Source: Halictus rubicundus
Taxonomy: Eukaryota > Arthropoda > Insecta > Hymenoptera > Halictidae
Direction: 5' to 3'
NCBI RefSeq assembly: GCF_050948215.1
Contig: NW_027488565.1
Span: 2,046,001 to 2,110,000 of the forward strand
DNA length: 64,000 bases
The position numbers were made by a program, and so were the translations under genes. The notes under the pieces are model-generated. The model made no database searches. It had not been told where the DNA came from and saw only the letters and a program-made list of their open reading frames with translations. Position 1 is the first letter of the stretch, and each line of letters starts with the position of its first letter. This document shows, one piece after another, positions 1 through 12,493 of this stretch.

Positions 1-598
1 GGATAGGATAGGATAGAGGAGAGGATAGGATAGAGGAGAGGATAGGATAAGGTAGAGGATAAGATAGGATAGTGGATAGGATAAGATAGAGGATAGGATG
101 GAATAGAGGACAGGATAGGATAGAGGGTAAGATAGGATAGCGGATAGGATAGGATAGAGGATAGGATAGGATAGAAGATAGAATAGCATAGAGGATAGGA
201 TAGGATAGAGGAAAGGATAGGATTGAGGATAGCATAGAGGATTGGATAGGATAGAAGATAGGATACGATAGAGCATAGGATATGATAGAGGATAGGATAG
301 GATAGAGGATAAGATAGGATAGTGGATAGGATAAGATAGAGGATAGGATAGAATAGACGACAGGATAGGATAGAGGATAAGATAGGATAGTGGATAGGAT
401 AGGATAGAGGACAGGATAGGATAGAGGATAAGGTAGGATAGAGGATAGGATAGGATAGAGGATACGATAGGATAGAGGATAGCATATGGTAGGGGATAGA
501 ATAGGATTGAGGATAGGATAGGATAGTGGATAGGATAGGATAGAGCATACGATAGAGGATAGGATAGGATAGGAGAGGATGGAGAATAAGATAGGATA

Positions 599-806
599 CA
601 TGGTATTATAGGATAGAGGATAGGATAGGAAAGAGGATTGAATAGTGGATTGGATAGGATAGAGGATAGGATAGGATACAGCATACGATAGAGGATAGGA
701 TACATGGTATTATAGGGTAGAGGATAGGATAGGATAGAGGATTGAATAGTGGATTGGATAGGATAGAGGATAGGATAGGATAGAGCATACGATAGAGGAT
801 AGGATA
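599..806 (+). repeat. 104-bp direct repeat with ACATGGTATTATAGG marker
   Basis: CATGGTATTATAGG begins at 599 and again at 703, each followed by closely similar units including GGATTGAATAGTGGATTGG. The spacing of 104 bp equals four 17-mers plus three 12-mers, so it fits a local duplication of whole units. Confidence 0.7.
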
Positions 807-1084
807 CGATAGAGCATACGATAGAGGATAGGATAGGATAGAGGATACGTTAGGATAGAGAATAGGATAGGATAGAGGATAGGATAGGATAGAGGATAGG
901 ATAGAGGATTGGATAGGATAGAGGATAGGATACGATAGAGGATAGGATAGGATAGAGGATAGGATACGATAGATGATACGATATTATAGAGGAAAGGATA
1001 GGATAGAGAAGAGGATAGGATATAGGATAGGATAGGACAGAGGATAGGATAGGATTGAGGATATTATAGGATAGAGGATAGGAT

Positions 1085-1846
1085 AGGATAGAGGATAAGA
1101 TAGGATAGTGGATAGGATAGGATAGAGGGAAGGATACGATACAGGATAGGATAGGATAGAGAATAGGATAGGATTGAGGATAGGATAGGATAGAGAATAG
1201 GATAGGATACATGGTATAATAGGGTGGAGGATCGGATAGGAGAGAGGATTGGATAGGGGATTGGATATGATAGAGGATAGTATAGGATATGAGATTGGAT
1301 AGGATAGAGGATAGGATAGGATAGAGGATAGGATAGGACAGAGGATAGGATAGGATTGAGGATAGGATAGAGGATTGGAGAGGATAGAAGATAGGATACG
1401 ATAGAGGATAGGACATGATAGAGGATAGGATACGATAGAGGATAGTATATGATAGATGATAGGATTGGGTTGAGGATAGATAGGATAGAGGATAGGATAG
1501 GATATAGGATAAGATAGGATAGTGGATAGGATAGGATAGAGGATAGGATACGATACAGGATAGGATAGGATAGAGAATAGGATAGGATTGAGGATAGGAT
1601 AGGATAGAGAATAGGATAGGATACATGGTATAATAGGGTGGAGGATCGGATAGGATAGAGGATTGGATAGGGGATTGGATATGATAGAGGATAGTATAGG
1701 ATATGAGATTGGATAGGATAGAGGATAGGATAGGATAGAGGATAGGATAGGACAGAGGATAGGATAGGATTGAGGATAGGATAGAGGATTGGAGAGGATA
1801 GAAGATAGGATACGATAGAGGATAGGACATGATAGAGGATAGGATA
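1085..1846 (+). repeat. 414-bp tandem duplication, two copies
   Basis: About 1,085-1,432 and 1,499-1,846 match at a constant offset of 414 bp. Shared diagnostic variants are GATACGATACAGG (C of ACGATACAGG at 1137 and 1551), ACATGGTATAATAGGGTGG (1210 and 1624) and GAAGATAGGATACG (1387 and 1801). The copies part at TACG versus TAGG at the right end. Edges by eye. Confidence 0.75.
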
Positions 1847-2475
1847 GGATATGAGATTGGATAGGATAGAGGGTAGGTTAGGATAGAGGACAGGATAGGA
1901 TAGAGGATAAGATAAGATAGAGGATAGGATAGGATAGAGGATAGGATAGGATAGAGGATAGGATACGGTAGAGGATAGGATATGATAGAGGATAGGATAG
2001 GATAGAGTATAGGATAGGATTGAGGATAGGATAGAGGATTGGATCGGATAGAAGATAGGATACGGAAGAGGATAGGATATGATAGATGATAGGATTGGAT
2101 TAAGGATAGGATAGGATAGAGGATAGGATAGGATTGAGGATAGGATAGGATAGTGGATAGAATAGGATAGAGCATACGATAGACGATAGGATAGGATAGG
2201 ATGGGATAGAGAATAGGATAGGATACATGGTATTATAGGGTAGAGGATAGGATAGGATATAGGATTGAATAGTGGATTGGATAGGATAGAGGATAGGATA
2301 GGATAGAGCATACGATAGAGGATAGGATACGATAGAGCATACGATAGAGGATAGGATAGGATAGAGGATACGTTAGGATAGAGAATAGGATAGGATAGAG
2401 GATAGGATAGGATAGAGGATAGGATAGAGGATTAGATAGGATAGAGGATAGGATACGATAGAGGATAGGGTAGGA

Positions 2476-2805
2476 TAGAGGATAGGATTGGATTGAGGAT
2501 AGGATAAGATAGAGGATAGAATAGTATAGAGGATAGGATAGCATAGAGGATTGGATAGGATATAGGATAGGATAGGATTGAGGATAGGGTAGAGGATTGG
2601 ATAGGATAGAATATAGGATACGATAGAGGATAGGATAGGATAGAGGATAGGATTGGATTGAGGATAGGATAAGATAGAGGATAGAATAGTATAGAGGATA
2701 GGATAGCATAGAGGATTGGATAGGATATAGGATAGGATAGGATTGAGGATAGGGTAGAGGATTGGATAGGATAGAATATAGGATACGATAGAGGATAGGA
2801 TAGGA
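2476..2805 (+). repeat. 165-bp tandem duplication, two copies
   Basis: GAATAGTATAGAGG (ATAGTATAG at 2521 and 2686) and GAATATAGGATACG (2609 and 2774) recur at exactly 165 bp, which is nine 17-mers plus one 12-mer. The two copies abut and look almost identical. Confidence 0.75.
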
Positions 2806-2924
2806 TAGAGGATAGGATTGGATAGAGGATAGGATACGATAGATGATACGATATTATAGAGGAAAGGATAGGATAGAGAAGAGGATAGGATATAGGATAG
2901 GATAGGAAAGAGGATAGGATAGGA

Positions 2925-3060
2925 TTGAGGATAGGATAGGATAGAGGATAGGAGATAATAGAAGAGAGGATAGGATAGAGGATAGGATAGGATTGAGGAT
3001 AGGATAGGATAGAGGATAGGAGATAATAGAAGAGAGGATAGGATAGAGGATAGGATAGGA
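2925..3060 (+). repeat. 68-bp tandem duplication (four 17-mers)
   Basis: GGAGATAATAGAAGAGAGG occurs at 2951 and 3019. The match runs from about 2,925 to 2,992 and from 2,993 to 3,060. Other copies of this segment (near 6,670, 7,850 and 14,750) carry the GGAGATAATAG block once, so this looks like a local four-unit gain. Confidence 0.7.
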
Positions 3061-3624
3061 TAGAAGAGGGGATAGGATAGAGGATAGGATAAAATAGAAG
3101 ATAGGATAGAATAGAGGACAGGATAGGATAGAGGATAAGATAGGATAGAGGATAGGATAGGATAGAGGATAGGATAGGATAGAGGATAGGATACGGTAGA
3201 GGATAGGATATGATAGAGGATAGGATAGGATAGAGTATAGGATAGGATTGAGGATAGGATAGAGGATTGGATAGGATAGAAGATAGGATACGGAAGAGGA
3301 TAGGATATGATAGATGATAGGATTGGATTGAGGATAGATAGGATAGAGGATAGAATAGCATAGAGGATAGGATGGCATAGAGGATAGGATAGGATGGAGG
3401 ATAGGATAGGATAGAGGATAGGTTACGATAGAAGATACGACATTATAGAGGAAAGGATAGGATAGAGAATAGGATACGATAGAGGATAGGATAGAGGATA
3501 GGATAGGATAGAGGATAAGATAGGATAGTGGATAGGATAAGATAGAGGATAGGATAGAATAGAGGACAGGATAGGATAGAGGATAAGATAGGATAGAGGA
3601 TAGGATAGGATAGAGGATAAGATA

Positions 3625-4238
3625 GGTTAGAGGATAGGATAGGATTGAGGATAGGATAGATGATAGGATACGATAAGAGGATAGGATAGGATAGAGGATA
3701 GGATAGGTTTCAGGATAGGATAGGATAGAGGATAGGATAGGATAGAGGAGAGGATAGGATAGAGGAGAGGATAGGATAGAGGATAGGATAGAGGATAGGA
3801 TAGGATAGAGGATAGGATAGGGGATTTGATAGGATAGAGGATAGGGTAGGATAGAGCATACGAAAGATTATAGGATAGGGTAGAGAATAGGATAGGATAG
3901 AGGATAGGATAGGATAGAGAGTAGGATAGAGGATTGGATAGGTTAGAGGATAGGATAGGATAGAGGATAGGATTAGTAAGAGGATAGGATAGGATAGATT
4001 ATAGGATAGAGGAAAGGATAGGATTGAGGATGGGATAGGATAGAGGATAGGATAGGATAGAGGATAGGATAGGATAGAGGACAGGATAGGATAGAGGATA
4101 GGATACGATAGAGGATAGGATAGGATAGAGTATAGGATAGGATAGAGGATAGGATTGGATTGAGGATAGGATAGGATAGGATAGAGAATAGAATAGGATA
4201 GAGGATAGGATAGGATAGAGGATACTATAGAGGTATGG
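3625..4238 (+). repeat. Module M, copy 1 (shortened)
   Basis: Module M is defined here by its left marker GGTTAGAGGATAGG and right marker GGTATGGATAGG, with GGTTTSAGG, AGTAAGAGG and GATTATAGGATAGAGGAAAGG between them. In this copy the marker-to-marker distance is 607 bp, the shortest of five, so it lacks about 141 bp relative to copy 2. It also has private changes (GGTTTCAGG, GATTAGTAAGAGG). Confidence 0.7.
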
Positions 4239-4945
4239 ATAGGATACAGGATAGGATACGATAGAGGATAGGATAGGATAGAGGATAGGATTGGATTGAG
4301 GAGAGGATAGGATAGAGGATAGAATAGGATAGAGGATAGGATAGCATGGAGGATAGGATAGGATGGAGGATAGGATAGGATTGAGGATAGGATAGAGGAT
4401 TGGATAGGATAGAGGACAGGATAGTATAGAGGATAGGATATGATACAGGATAGGATAGGATTGAGGATAGGATAGGATGGAGAATAGGATAGGATAAGGT
4501 AGAGGATAAGATATGATAGTGGATAGGATAAGATAGAGGATAGGATGGAATAGAGTACAGGATACGATAGAGGGTAAGATAGGATAGAGGATAGGATAGG
4601 ATAGAGGATAGGATAGGATAGAAGATAGAATAGCATAGAGGATTGGATAGGATAGAAGATAGGATACGATAGAGGTTAGGATATGATAGAGGATAGGATA
4701 GGATAGAGGATAAGATAGGATAGTGGATAGGATAAGATAGAGGATAGGATAGAATAGAGGACAGGATAGAGTAGAGGATAAGGTAGGATAGAGGATAGGA
4801 TAGGATAGAGGATACGATAGGATAGAGGATAGCATATGGTAGGGGATAGAATAGGATTGAGGATAGGATAGGATAGTGGATAGGATAGGATAGAGCATAC
4901 GATAGAGGATAGGATAGGATAGGATAGGATAGAGGATAGTATAGG

Positions 4946-5262
4946 ATAGAGGATAGGATAGGATAGAGGATAGGATAGGATAGAGGATAGGATAGGATAG
5001 AGGATAGGATAGGATAGAGGATAGGATAGGATAGAGGATAGGATAGGATAGAGGATAGGATAGGATAGAGGATAGGATAGGATAGAGGATAGGATAGGAT
5101 ATGAGATTGGATAGGATATGAGATTGGATAGGATAGAGGATAGGATAGGATAGAGGATAGGATAGGATACAGGATAGGATAGGATAGAGGATAGTATAGG
5201 ATAGAGGATCGGATACGATAGAGGATAGGATAGGATAGAGGATAGGATAGGATAGAGGATAA
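4946..5262 (+). repeat. Near-pure 17-mer run followed by a diagnostic variant string
   Basis: About nine perfect 17-mers (4,946-5,100) lead into two TATGAGATTGG units, a GATACAGG unit, a GATAGTATAGG unit and GATCGGATACG. The same order occurs near 9,990-10,115 and 17,630-17,745. It also occurs without difference in the bases compared at 37,571-37,731, in another domain. Confidence 0.75.
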
Positions 5263-5489
5263 GATAGGATAGTGGATAGGATTGGATTGAGGATAGGAGA
5301 GGATAGAGGATAGGATAGGAGATTGGATACGATAGATGATAGGATACGATAGAGGATAGGATAGGATAGAGTATAGGATTGGATTGAGGATAGGAGAGGA
5401 TAGAGGATAGGATAGGAGATTGGTTACGATAGTGGCTAGGATACGATATAGCATACAATAGAGGATAGGATACGATATAGCATACGATA

Positions 5490-6065
5490 GAGGATAGGAT
5501 AGCATAGAGGATTGGATAGGATAGAGGATAGGATACGATAGAGGATAGGATAGGATAGAGGATAGGATATTATAGAGGATTGGATAGGATAGAAGATAGG
5601 ATACGATAGAGGATAGGACATGATAGAGGATAGGATAGGATATGAGATTGGATAGGATAGAGGATAGGATAGGATAGAGGACAGGTTAGGATAGAGGATA
5701 AGATAGGATAGAGGATAGGATAGGATAGAGGATAGGATAGGATAGAGGATAGGATACGGTAGAGGATAGGATATGATAGAGGATAGGATAGGATAGAGTA
5801 TAGGATAGGATAGAAGATACGATATTATAGAGGAAAGGATATGATAGTGGATAGGATAGGACAGAGGATAGGATAGGGTTTGAATAGGATAGAGGATAGA
5901 ATACTATAGAGGATAGGACAGGATAGAGGATAGGATAGGATAGAGGATAGGATTGGATAGATGATAGATAGGATAGAGGATAGAAGAGGATAGAGGATAG
6001 GATAGCATAGAGGATAGGATAGGATAGAGGATAGGATAGGATTGAGGATAGGATAGGATAGAGGA
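5490..6065 (+). repeat. Segment shared with 13,650-14,225
   Basis: AGCATAGAGGATTGG at 5501 and 13661, and ATTATAGAGGAAAGGATATG near 5825 and 13985, keep a constant offset of 8,160 bp. The segment holds GATATTATAGAGGATTGG, GGACATG and GGGTTTGAATAGG markers. At the right edge this copy continues with normal units while the other turns to GAGGATTGG. Confidence 0.7.
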
Positions 6066-6474
6066 TAAGATAGGATAGTAGATAGGATAAGATAGAGGAT
6101 ATGATAGAATAGAGGACAGGATAGGACAGAGGATAAGATAGGATAGAGGATAGGATAGGATAGAGGATAGGATAGGATAGAGGATAGTATCGGATTGAGG
6201 ATAGGATAGGATAGAGGATAGAATAGGATAGAGGATTGGATAGGATAGAGGATAGGATACGATAGAGGATAGGATAGGATAGAGGATAGGATTGGATTGT
6301 ATATAGGAGAGGTTAGAGGATAGGATAGGGGATTGGATACGATAGAGGATAGAATACTATAGAGGATAGGACAAGATAGAGGATAGGATAGGATAGAGGA
6401 TAGGATTGGATAGATGATAGATAGGATAGAGGATAGGATAGGATAGAGGATAGGATATGATAGAGGATAGGATA

Positions 6475-7250
6475 GGATATGAGATTGGATAGGATAGGAT
6501 ATGAGATTGGATAGGATATGAGATTGGATAGGGTAGGATAGAGGATATGATACGATAGAAGATACGATATTATAGAGGATAGGATAGGATAGAGAAGAGG
6601 ATAGGATATAGGATAGGATAGGAAAGAGGATAGGATAGGATTGAGGATAGGATAGGATAGAGGATAGGAGATAATAGAAGAGAGGATAGGATAGAGGATA
6701 GGATAGGATAGAAGAGGGGATAGGATAGAGGATAGGATAAAATAGAAGATAGGATAGAATAGAGGACAGGATAGGATAGAGGATAAGATAGGATAGAGGA
6801 TAGGATAGGATAGAGGATAGGATACGGTAGAGGATAGGATATGATAGAGGATAGGATAGGATAGAGTATAGGATAGGATTGAGGATAGGATAGAGGATTG
6901 GATCGGATAGAAGATAGGATACGGAAGAGGATAGGATATGATAGATGATAGGATTGGATTGAGGATAGATAGGATAGAGGATAGAATAGCATAGAGGATA
7001 GGATGGCATAGAGGATAGGATAGGATGGAGGATAGGATAGGATAGAGGATAGGTTACGATAGAAGATACGACATTATAGAGGAAAGGATAGGATAGAGAA
7101 TAGGATACGATAGAGGATAGGATAGAGGATAGGATAGGATAGAGGATAAGATAGGATAGTGGATAGGATAAGATAGAGGATAGGATAGAATAGAGGACAG
7201 GATAGGATAGAGGATAAGATAGGATAGAGGATAGGATAGGATAGAGGACA
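6475..7250 (+). repeat. Segment shared with 14,554-15,329
   Basis: The offset is a constant 8,079 bp (GGTTACGATAG at 7052 and 15131). The segment begins with a cluster of TATGAGATTGG units, then GGATATAGG, GGAAAGAGG, GGAGATAATAG, GGATAAAATAG, GGAAGAGG and GGATGGCATAGAGG variants. A related copy lies near 2,860-3,650. Its right-end marker GGTTACGATAG also recurs 989 bp downstream at 8041. Confidence 0.7.
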
Positions 7251-8244
7251 GGATAGGATAGAGGATAAGATAGGATAGAGGATAGGATAGGATAGAGGAT
7301 AGGATAGGACAGAGGATAGGATAGGGTTTGAACAGGATAGAGGATAGAATACTATAGAGGATAGGACAGGATAGAGGATAGGATAGGATAGAGGATAGGA
7401 TTGGATAGATGATAGATAGGATAGAGGATAGAAGAGGATAGAGGATAGGATAGCATAGAGGATAGGATAGGATAGAGGATAGGATAGGATTGAGGATAGG
7501 ATAGAGGATTGGATAGGATAGAAGATAGGATACGATAGAGAATAGGATATGATAGATGATAGGATTGGATTGAGGATAGATACGATAGAGGATAGAATAG
7601 GATAGAGGATAGGATACGATAGAGGATAAGATATGATAGAGGATAGGATAGGATATGAGATTGGATAGGATAGGATATGAGATTGGATAGGATATGAGAT
7701 TGGATAGGGTAGGATAGAGGATAGGATACGATAGAAGATACGATATTATAGAGGATAGGATAGGATAGAGAAGAGGATAGGATATAGGATAGGATAGGAA
7801 AGAGGATAGGATAGGATTGAGGATAGGATAGGATAGAGGATAGGAGATAATAGAAGAGAGGATAGGATAGAGGATAGGATAGGATAGAAGAGGGGATAGG
7901 ATAGAGTATAGGATAGGATTGAGGATAGGATAGAGGATTGGATCGGATAGAAGATAGGATACGGAAGAGGATAGGATATGATAGATGATAGGATTGGATT
8001 GAGGATAGATAGGATAGAGGATAGAATAGGATAGAGGATAGGTTACGATAGAAGATACGACATTATAGAGGAAAGGATAGGATAGAGAATAGGATACGAT
8101 AGAGGATAGGATAGAGGATAGGATAGGATAGAGGATAAGATAGGATAGTGGATAGGATAAGATAGAGGATAGGATAGAATAGAGGACAGGATAGGATAGA
8201 GGATAAGATAGGATAGAGGATAGGATAGGATAGAGGATAAGATA

Positions 8245-8999
8245 GGTTAGAGGATAGGATAGGATTGAGGATAGGATAGATGATAGGATACGATAAGAGG
8301 ATAGGATAGGATAGAGGATAGGATAGGTTTGAGGATAGGATAGGATAGAGGATAGGATAGGATAGAGGAGAGGATAGGATAGAGGAGAGGATAGGATAAG
8401 ATAGACGATAAGATAGGATAGTGGATAGGATAAGATAGAGGAGAGGATGGAATAGAGAACAGGATAGGATAGAGGGTAAGATAGGATAGAGGATAGGATA
8501 GGATAGAGGATAGGATAGGATAGAGGATAGGATAGAGGATAGGATAGGATAGAGGATAGGATAGGGGATTGGATAGGATAGAGGATAGGGTAGGATAGAG
8601 CATACGAAAGAGGATAGGATACGATAGAGGATAGGATAGGGTAGAGAATAGGATAGGATAGAGGATAGGATAGGATAGAGGGTAGGATAGAGGATTGGAT
8701 AGGTTAGAGGATAGGATAGGATAGAGGATAGGATAAGTAAGAGGATAGGATAGGATAGATTATAGGATAGAGGAAAGGATAGGATTGAGGATGGGATAGG
8801 ATAGAGGATAGGATAGGATAGAGGATAGGATAGGATAGAGGACAGGATAGGATAGAGGATAGGATACGATAGAGGATAGGATAGGATAGAGTATAGGATA
8901 GGATAGAGGATAGGATTGGATTGAGGATAGGATAGGATAGGATAGAGAATAGAATAGGATAGAGGATAGGATAGGATAGAGGATACTATAGAGGTATGG
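8245..8999 (+). repeat. Module M, copy 2 (longest)
   Basis: GGTTAG at 8245 and GGTATGG at 8993 are 748 bp apart. It matches copy 3 at offset 7,090 in its left part and 7,039 in its right part, because copy 3 lacks 51 bp (three 17-mers). Confidence 0.75.
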
Positions 9000-9039
9000 A
9001 TAGGATACAGGATAGGATACGATAGAGGATAGGATAGGA

Positions 9040-10855
9040 TAGAGGATAGGATAGTATAGCGGATAGGATAGGATAGAGGACAGGATAGGATAGAGGATAG
9101 GATAGAGGATTGGATAGGGTAGAGGATAGGATAAGATAAAGGATAGGATAGGATAGAGGATAGGATCGGATTGTAGATAGGATAGGATAGAGGATAGAAT
9201 AGGATAGAGGATTGGATAGGATAGAGGATAGGATACGATAGAGGATAGGATAGGATAGAGGATAGGATTGGATTGAGTATAGGAGAGGTTAGAGGATAGG
9301 ATAGGGGATTGGATAGGATAGAAGATAGAATACTATAGAGGATAGGACAGGATAGAGGATAGGATAGGATAGAGGATAAGATAGGATAGTGGATAGGATA
9401 AGATAGAGGATAGGATAGAATAGAGGGCAGGATAAGATAGAGGATAGGATAGGATCGAGGATAGGATAGGATGGATGATAAGATAGGATAGAGGATACGA
9501 TAGGATAGAGGATAGGATACGATAGAGGATAGGATATGATAGATGATAGGATTGGGTTGAGGATAGATAGGATAGAAGATAGAATAGGATAGAGGATAGG
9601 ATAGGATAGAGGATAGGATAGGATAGAGGATAGGATAGGATAGAGGATAGGATAGGATAGAGGATAGGATAGGATACAGGATAGGATAGGATAGAGGATA
9701 GGATACAGGATAGGATAGGATAGAGGATAGGATAGGATAGAGGATAGGATAGGATAGAGGATAGGATAGGATAGAGGATAGGATAGGATAGAGGATAGGA
9801 TAGGATAGAGGATAGGATAGGATAGAGGATAGGATAGGATAGAGGATAGGATAGGATAGAGGATAGGATAGGATAGAGGATAGGATAGGATAGAGGATAG
9901 GATAGGATAGAGGATAGGATAGGATAGAGGATAGGATAGGATAGAGGATAGGATAGGATAGAGGATAGGATAGGATAGAGGATAGGATAGGATATGAGAT
10001 TGGATAGGATATGAGATTGGATAGGATAGAGGATAGGATAGGATAGAGGATAGGATAGGATACAGGATAGGATAGGATAGAGGATAGTATAGGATAGAGG
10101 ATCGGATACGATAGAGGATAGGATAGGATAGAGGATAGGATAGGATAGAGGATAAGATAGGATAGTGGATAGGATTGGATTGAGGATAGGAGAGGATAGA
10201 GGATAGGATAGGAGATTGGTTACGATAGTGGCTAGGATACGATATAGCATACGATAGAGGATAGGATACGATATAGCATACGATAGAGGATAGGATAGCA
10301 TAGAGGATTGGATAGGATAGAGGATAGGATACGATAGAGGATAGGATAGGATAGAGGATAGGATATTATAGAGGATTGGATAGGATAGAAGATAGGATAC
10401 GATAGAGGATAGGACATGATAGAGGATAGGATAGGATATGAGATTGGATAGGATAGAGGATAGGATAGGATAGAGGACAGGATAGGATAGAGTATAAGAT
10501 AGGATAGAGGATAGGATAGGATAGAGGATAGGATAGGATAGAGGATAGGATACGGTAGAGGATAGGATATGATAGAGGATAGGATAGGATAGAGTATAGG
10601 ATAGGATAGAAGATACGATATTATAGAGGAAAGGATATGATAGTGGATAGGATAGGACAGAGGATAGGATAGGGTTTGAATAGGATAGAGGATAGAATAC
10701 TATAGAGGATAGGACAGGATAGAGGATAGGATAGGATAGAGGATAGGATTGGATAGATGATAGATAGGATAGAGGATAGAAGAGGATAGAGGATAGGATA
10801 GCATAGAGGATAGGATAGGATAGAGGATAGGATAGGATTGAGGATAGGATAGGAT
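9040..10855 (+). repeat. Segmental duplication copy (partner 16,600-18,506)
   Basis: TATAGCGG (9055 and 16616), AAGATAAAGG (9133 and 16711), AGATGATAGGATTGGG (9541 and 17141) and TTATAGAGGAAAGG (10621 and 18272) match in order. The offset steps 7,561, 7,578, 7,600, 7,651, so changes are small and unit-like. The copies part near 10,855, where this one continues with GATAAGATAGG and the partner with GAGGATTGG. Confidence 0.75.
9716..9993 (+). repeat. Homogeneous run of perfect 17-mers
   Basis: About 16 consecutive GGATAGGATAGGATAGA units without a change I could see, bounded on the left by GATACAGG units and on the right by TATGAGATTGG. This is the equivalent of the 17,315-17,628 run in the partner duplication, which is longer by about two units. 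Confidence 0.85.
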
Positions 10856-12493
10856 AGAGGATAAGATAGGATAGTAGATAGGATAAGATAGAGGATATGA
10901 TAGAATAGAGGACAGGATAGGACAGAGGATAAGATAGGATAGAGGATAGGATAGGATAGAGGATAGGATAGGATAGAGGATAGGATCGGATTGAGGATAG
11001 GATAGGATAGAGGATAGAATAGGATAGAGGATTGGATAGGATAGAGGATAGGATACGATAGAGGATAGGATAGGATAGAGGATAGGATTGGATTGAGTAT
11101 AGGAGAGGTTAGAGGATAGGATAGGGGATTGGATACGATAGAGGATAGAATACTATAGAGGATAGGACAGGATAGAGGATAGGATAGGATAGAGGATAAG
11201 ATAGGATAGAGGATACGATAGGATAGAGGATAGGATACGATAGAGGATAGGATATGATAGATGATAGGATTGGGTTGAGGATAGATAGGATAGAAGATAG
11301 AATAGGATAGAGGATAGGATAGCATAGAGGATTGGATAGGATAGAGGATAGGATACGATAGAGGATAGGATAGGATAGAGGATAGGATATTATAGAGGAT
11401 TGGATAGGATAGAAGATAGGATACGATAGAGGATAGGACATGATAGAGGATAGGATAGGATATGAGATTGGATAGGATAGAGGATAGGATAGGATAGAGG
11501 ACAGGATAGGATAGTGGATAGGATAAGATAGAGGATAGGATAGAATAGAGGGCAGGATAGGATAGAGGATAGGATAGGATCGAGGATAGGATAGGATAGA
11601 TGATAAGATAGGATAGAGGATACGATAGGATAGAGGATAGGATACGATAGAGGATAGGATATGATAGATGATAGGATTGGGTTGAGGATAGATAGGATAG
11701 AAGATAGAATAGGATAGAGGATAGGATAGCATAGAGGATTGGATAGGATAGAGGATAGGATACGATAGAGGATAGGATAGGATAGAGGATAGGATATTAT
11801 AGAAGATTGGATAGGATAGAAGATAGGATACGATAGAGGATAGGACATGATAGAGGATAGGATAGGATATGAGATTGGATAGGATAGAGGATAGGATAGG
11901 ATAGAGGACAGGATAGGATAGAGGATAAGATAGGATAGAGGATAGGATAGGATAGAGGATAGGATAGGATAGAGGATAGGATACGGTAGAGGATAGGATA
12001 TGATAGAGGATAGGATAGGATAGAGTATAGGATAGGATAGAAGATACGATATTATAGAGGAAAGGATATGATAGTGGATAGGATAGGACAGAGGATAGGA
12101 TAGGGTTTAAACAGGATAGAGGATAGAATACTATAGAGGATAGGACAGGATAGAGGATAGGATAGGATAGAGGATAGGATTGGATAGATGATAGATAGGA
12201 TAGAGGATAGAAGAGGATAGAGGATAGGATAGCATAGAGGATAGGATAGGATAGAGGATAGGATAGGATTGAGGATAGGATAGAGGATTGGATAGGATAG
12301 AAGATAGGATACGATAGAGGATAGGATATGATAGATGATAGGATTGGATTGAGGATAGATAGGATAGAGGATAGAATAGGATAGAGGATAGGATACGATA
12401 GAGGATAAGATATGATAGAGGATAGGATAGGATATGAGATTGGATAGGATAGGATATGAGATTGGATAGGATATGAGATTGGATAGGATAGAA
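10561..12493 (+). repeat. 1,933-bp tandem duplication, copy 1
   Basis: Every marker compared recurs exactly 1,933 bp downstream with no unit gained or lost: TTATAGAGGAAAGG 10621/12554, GATTGGATAGGATAG near 11,875/13,808, and GGGTTTAAACAGG near 12,106/14,039. 1,933 equals 113 17-mers plus one 12-mer. In the stretches compared I noticed only two substitutions (T/C at 10,570 and G/C at 11,986/13,919). Confidence 0.85.

Noticed and set aside
1209..1222. TATAAT/TATTATA words as promoters (for example in ACATGGTATAATAGG)
   Set aside because: They are single variant units repeated by duplication, with no second promoter element at a fitting distance and no gene downstream.
3421..3460. GGTTACGATAG followed by GACATTATAGAGG as a transposon end or target-site duplication
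   Set aside because: It recurs at 7052, 8041 and 15131 as part of larger collinear repeat segments. No terminal inverted repeat or coding interior was found between any pair.
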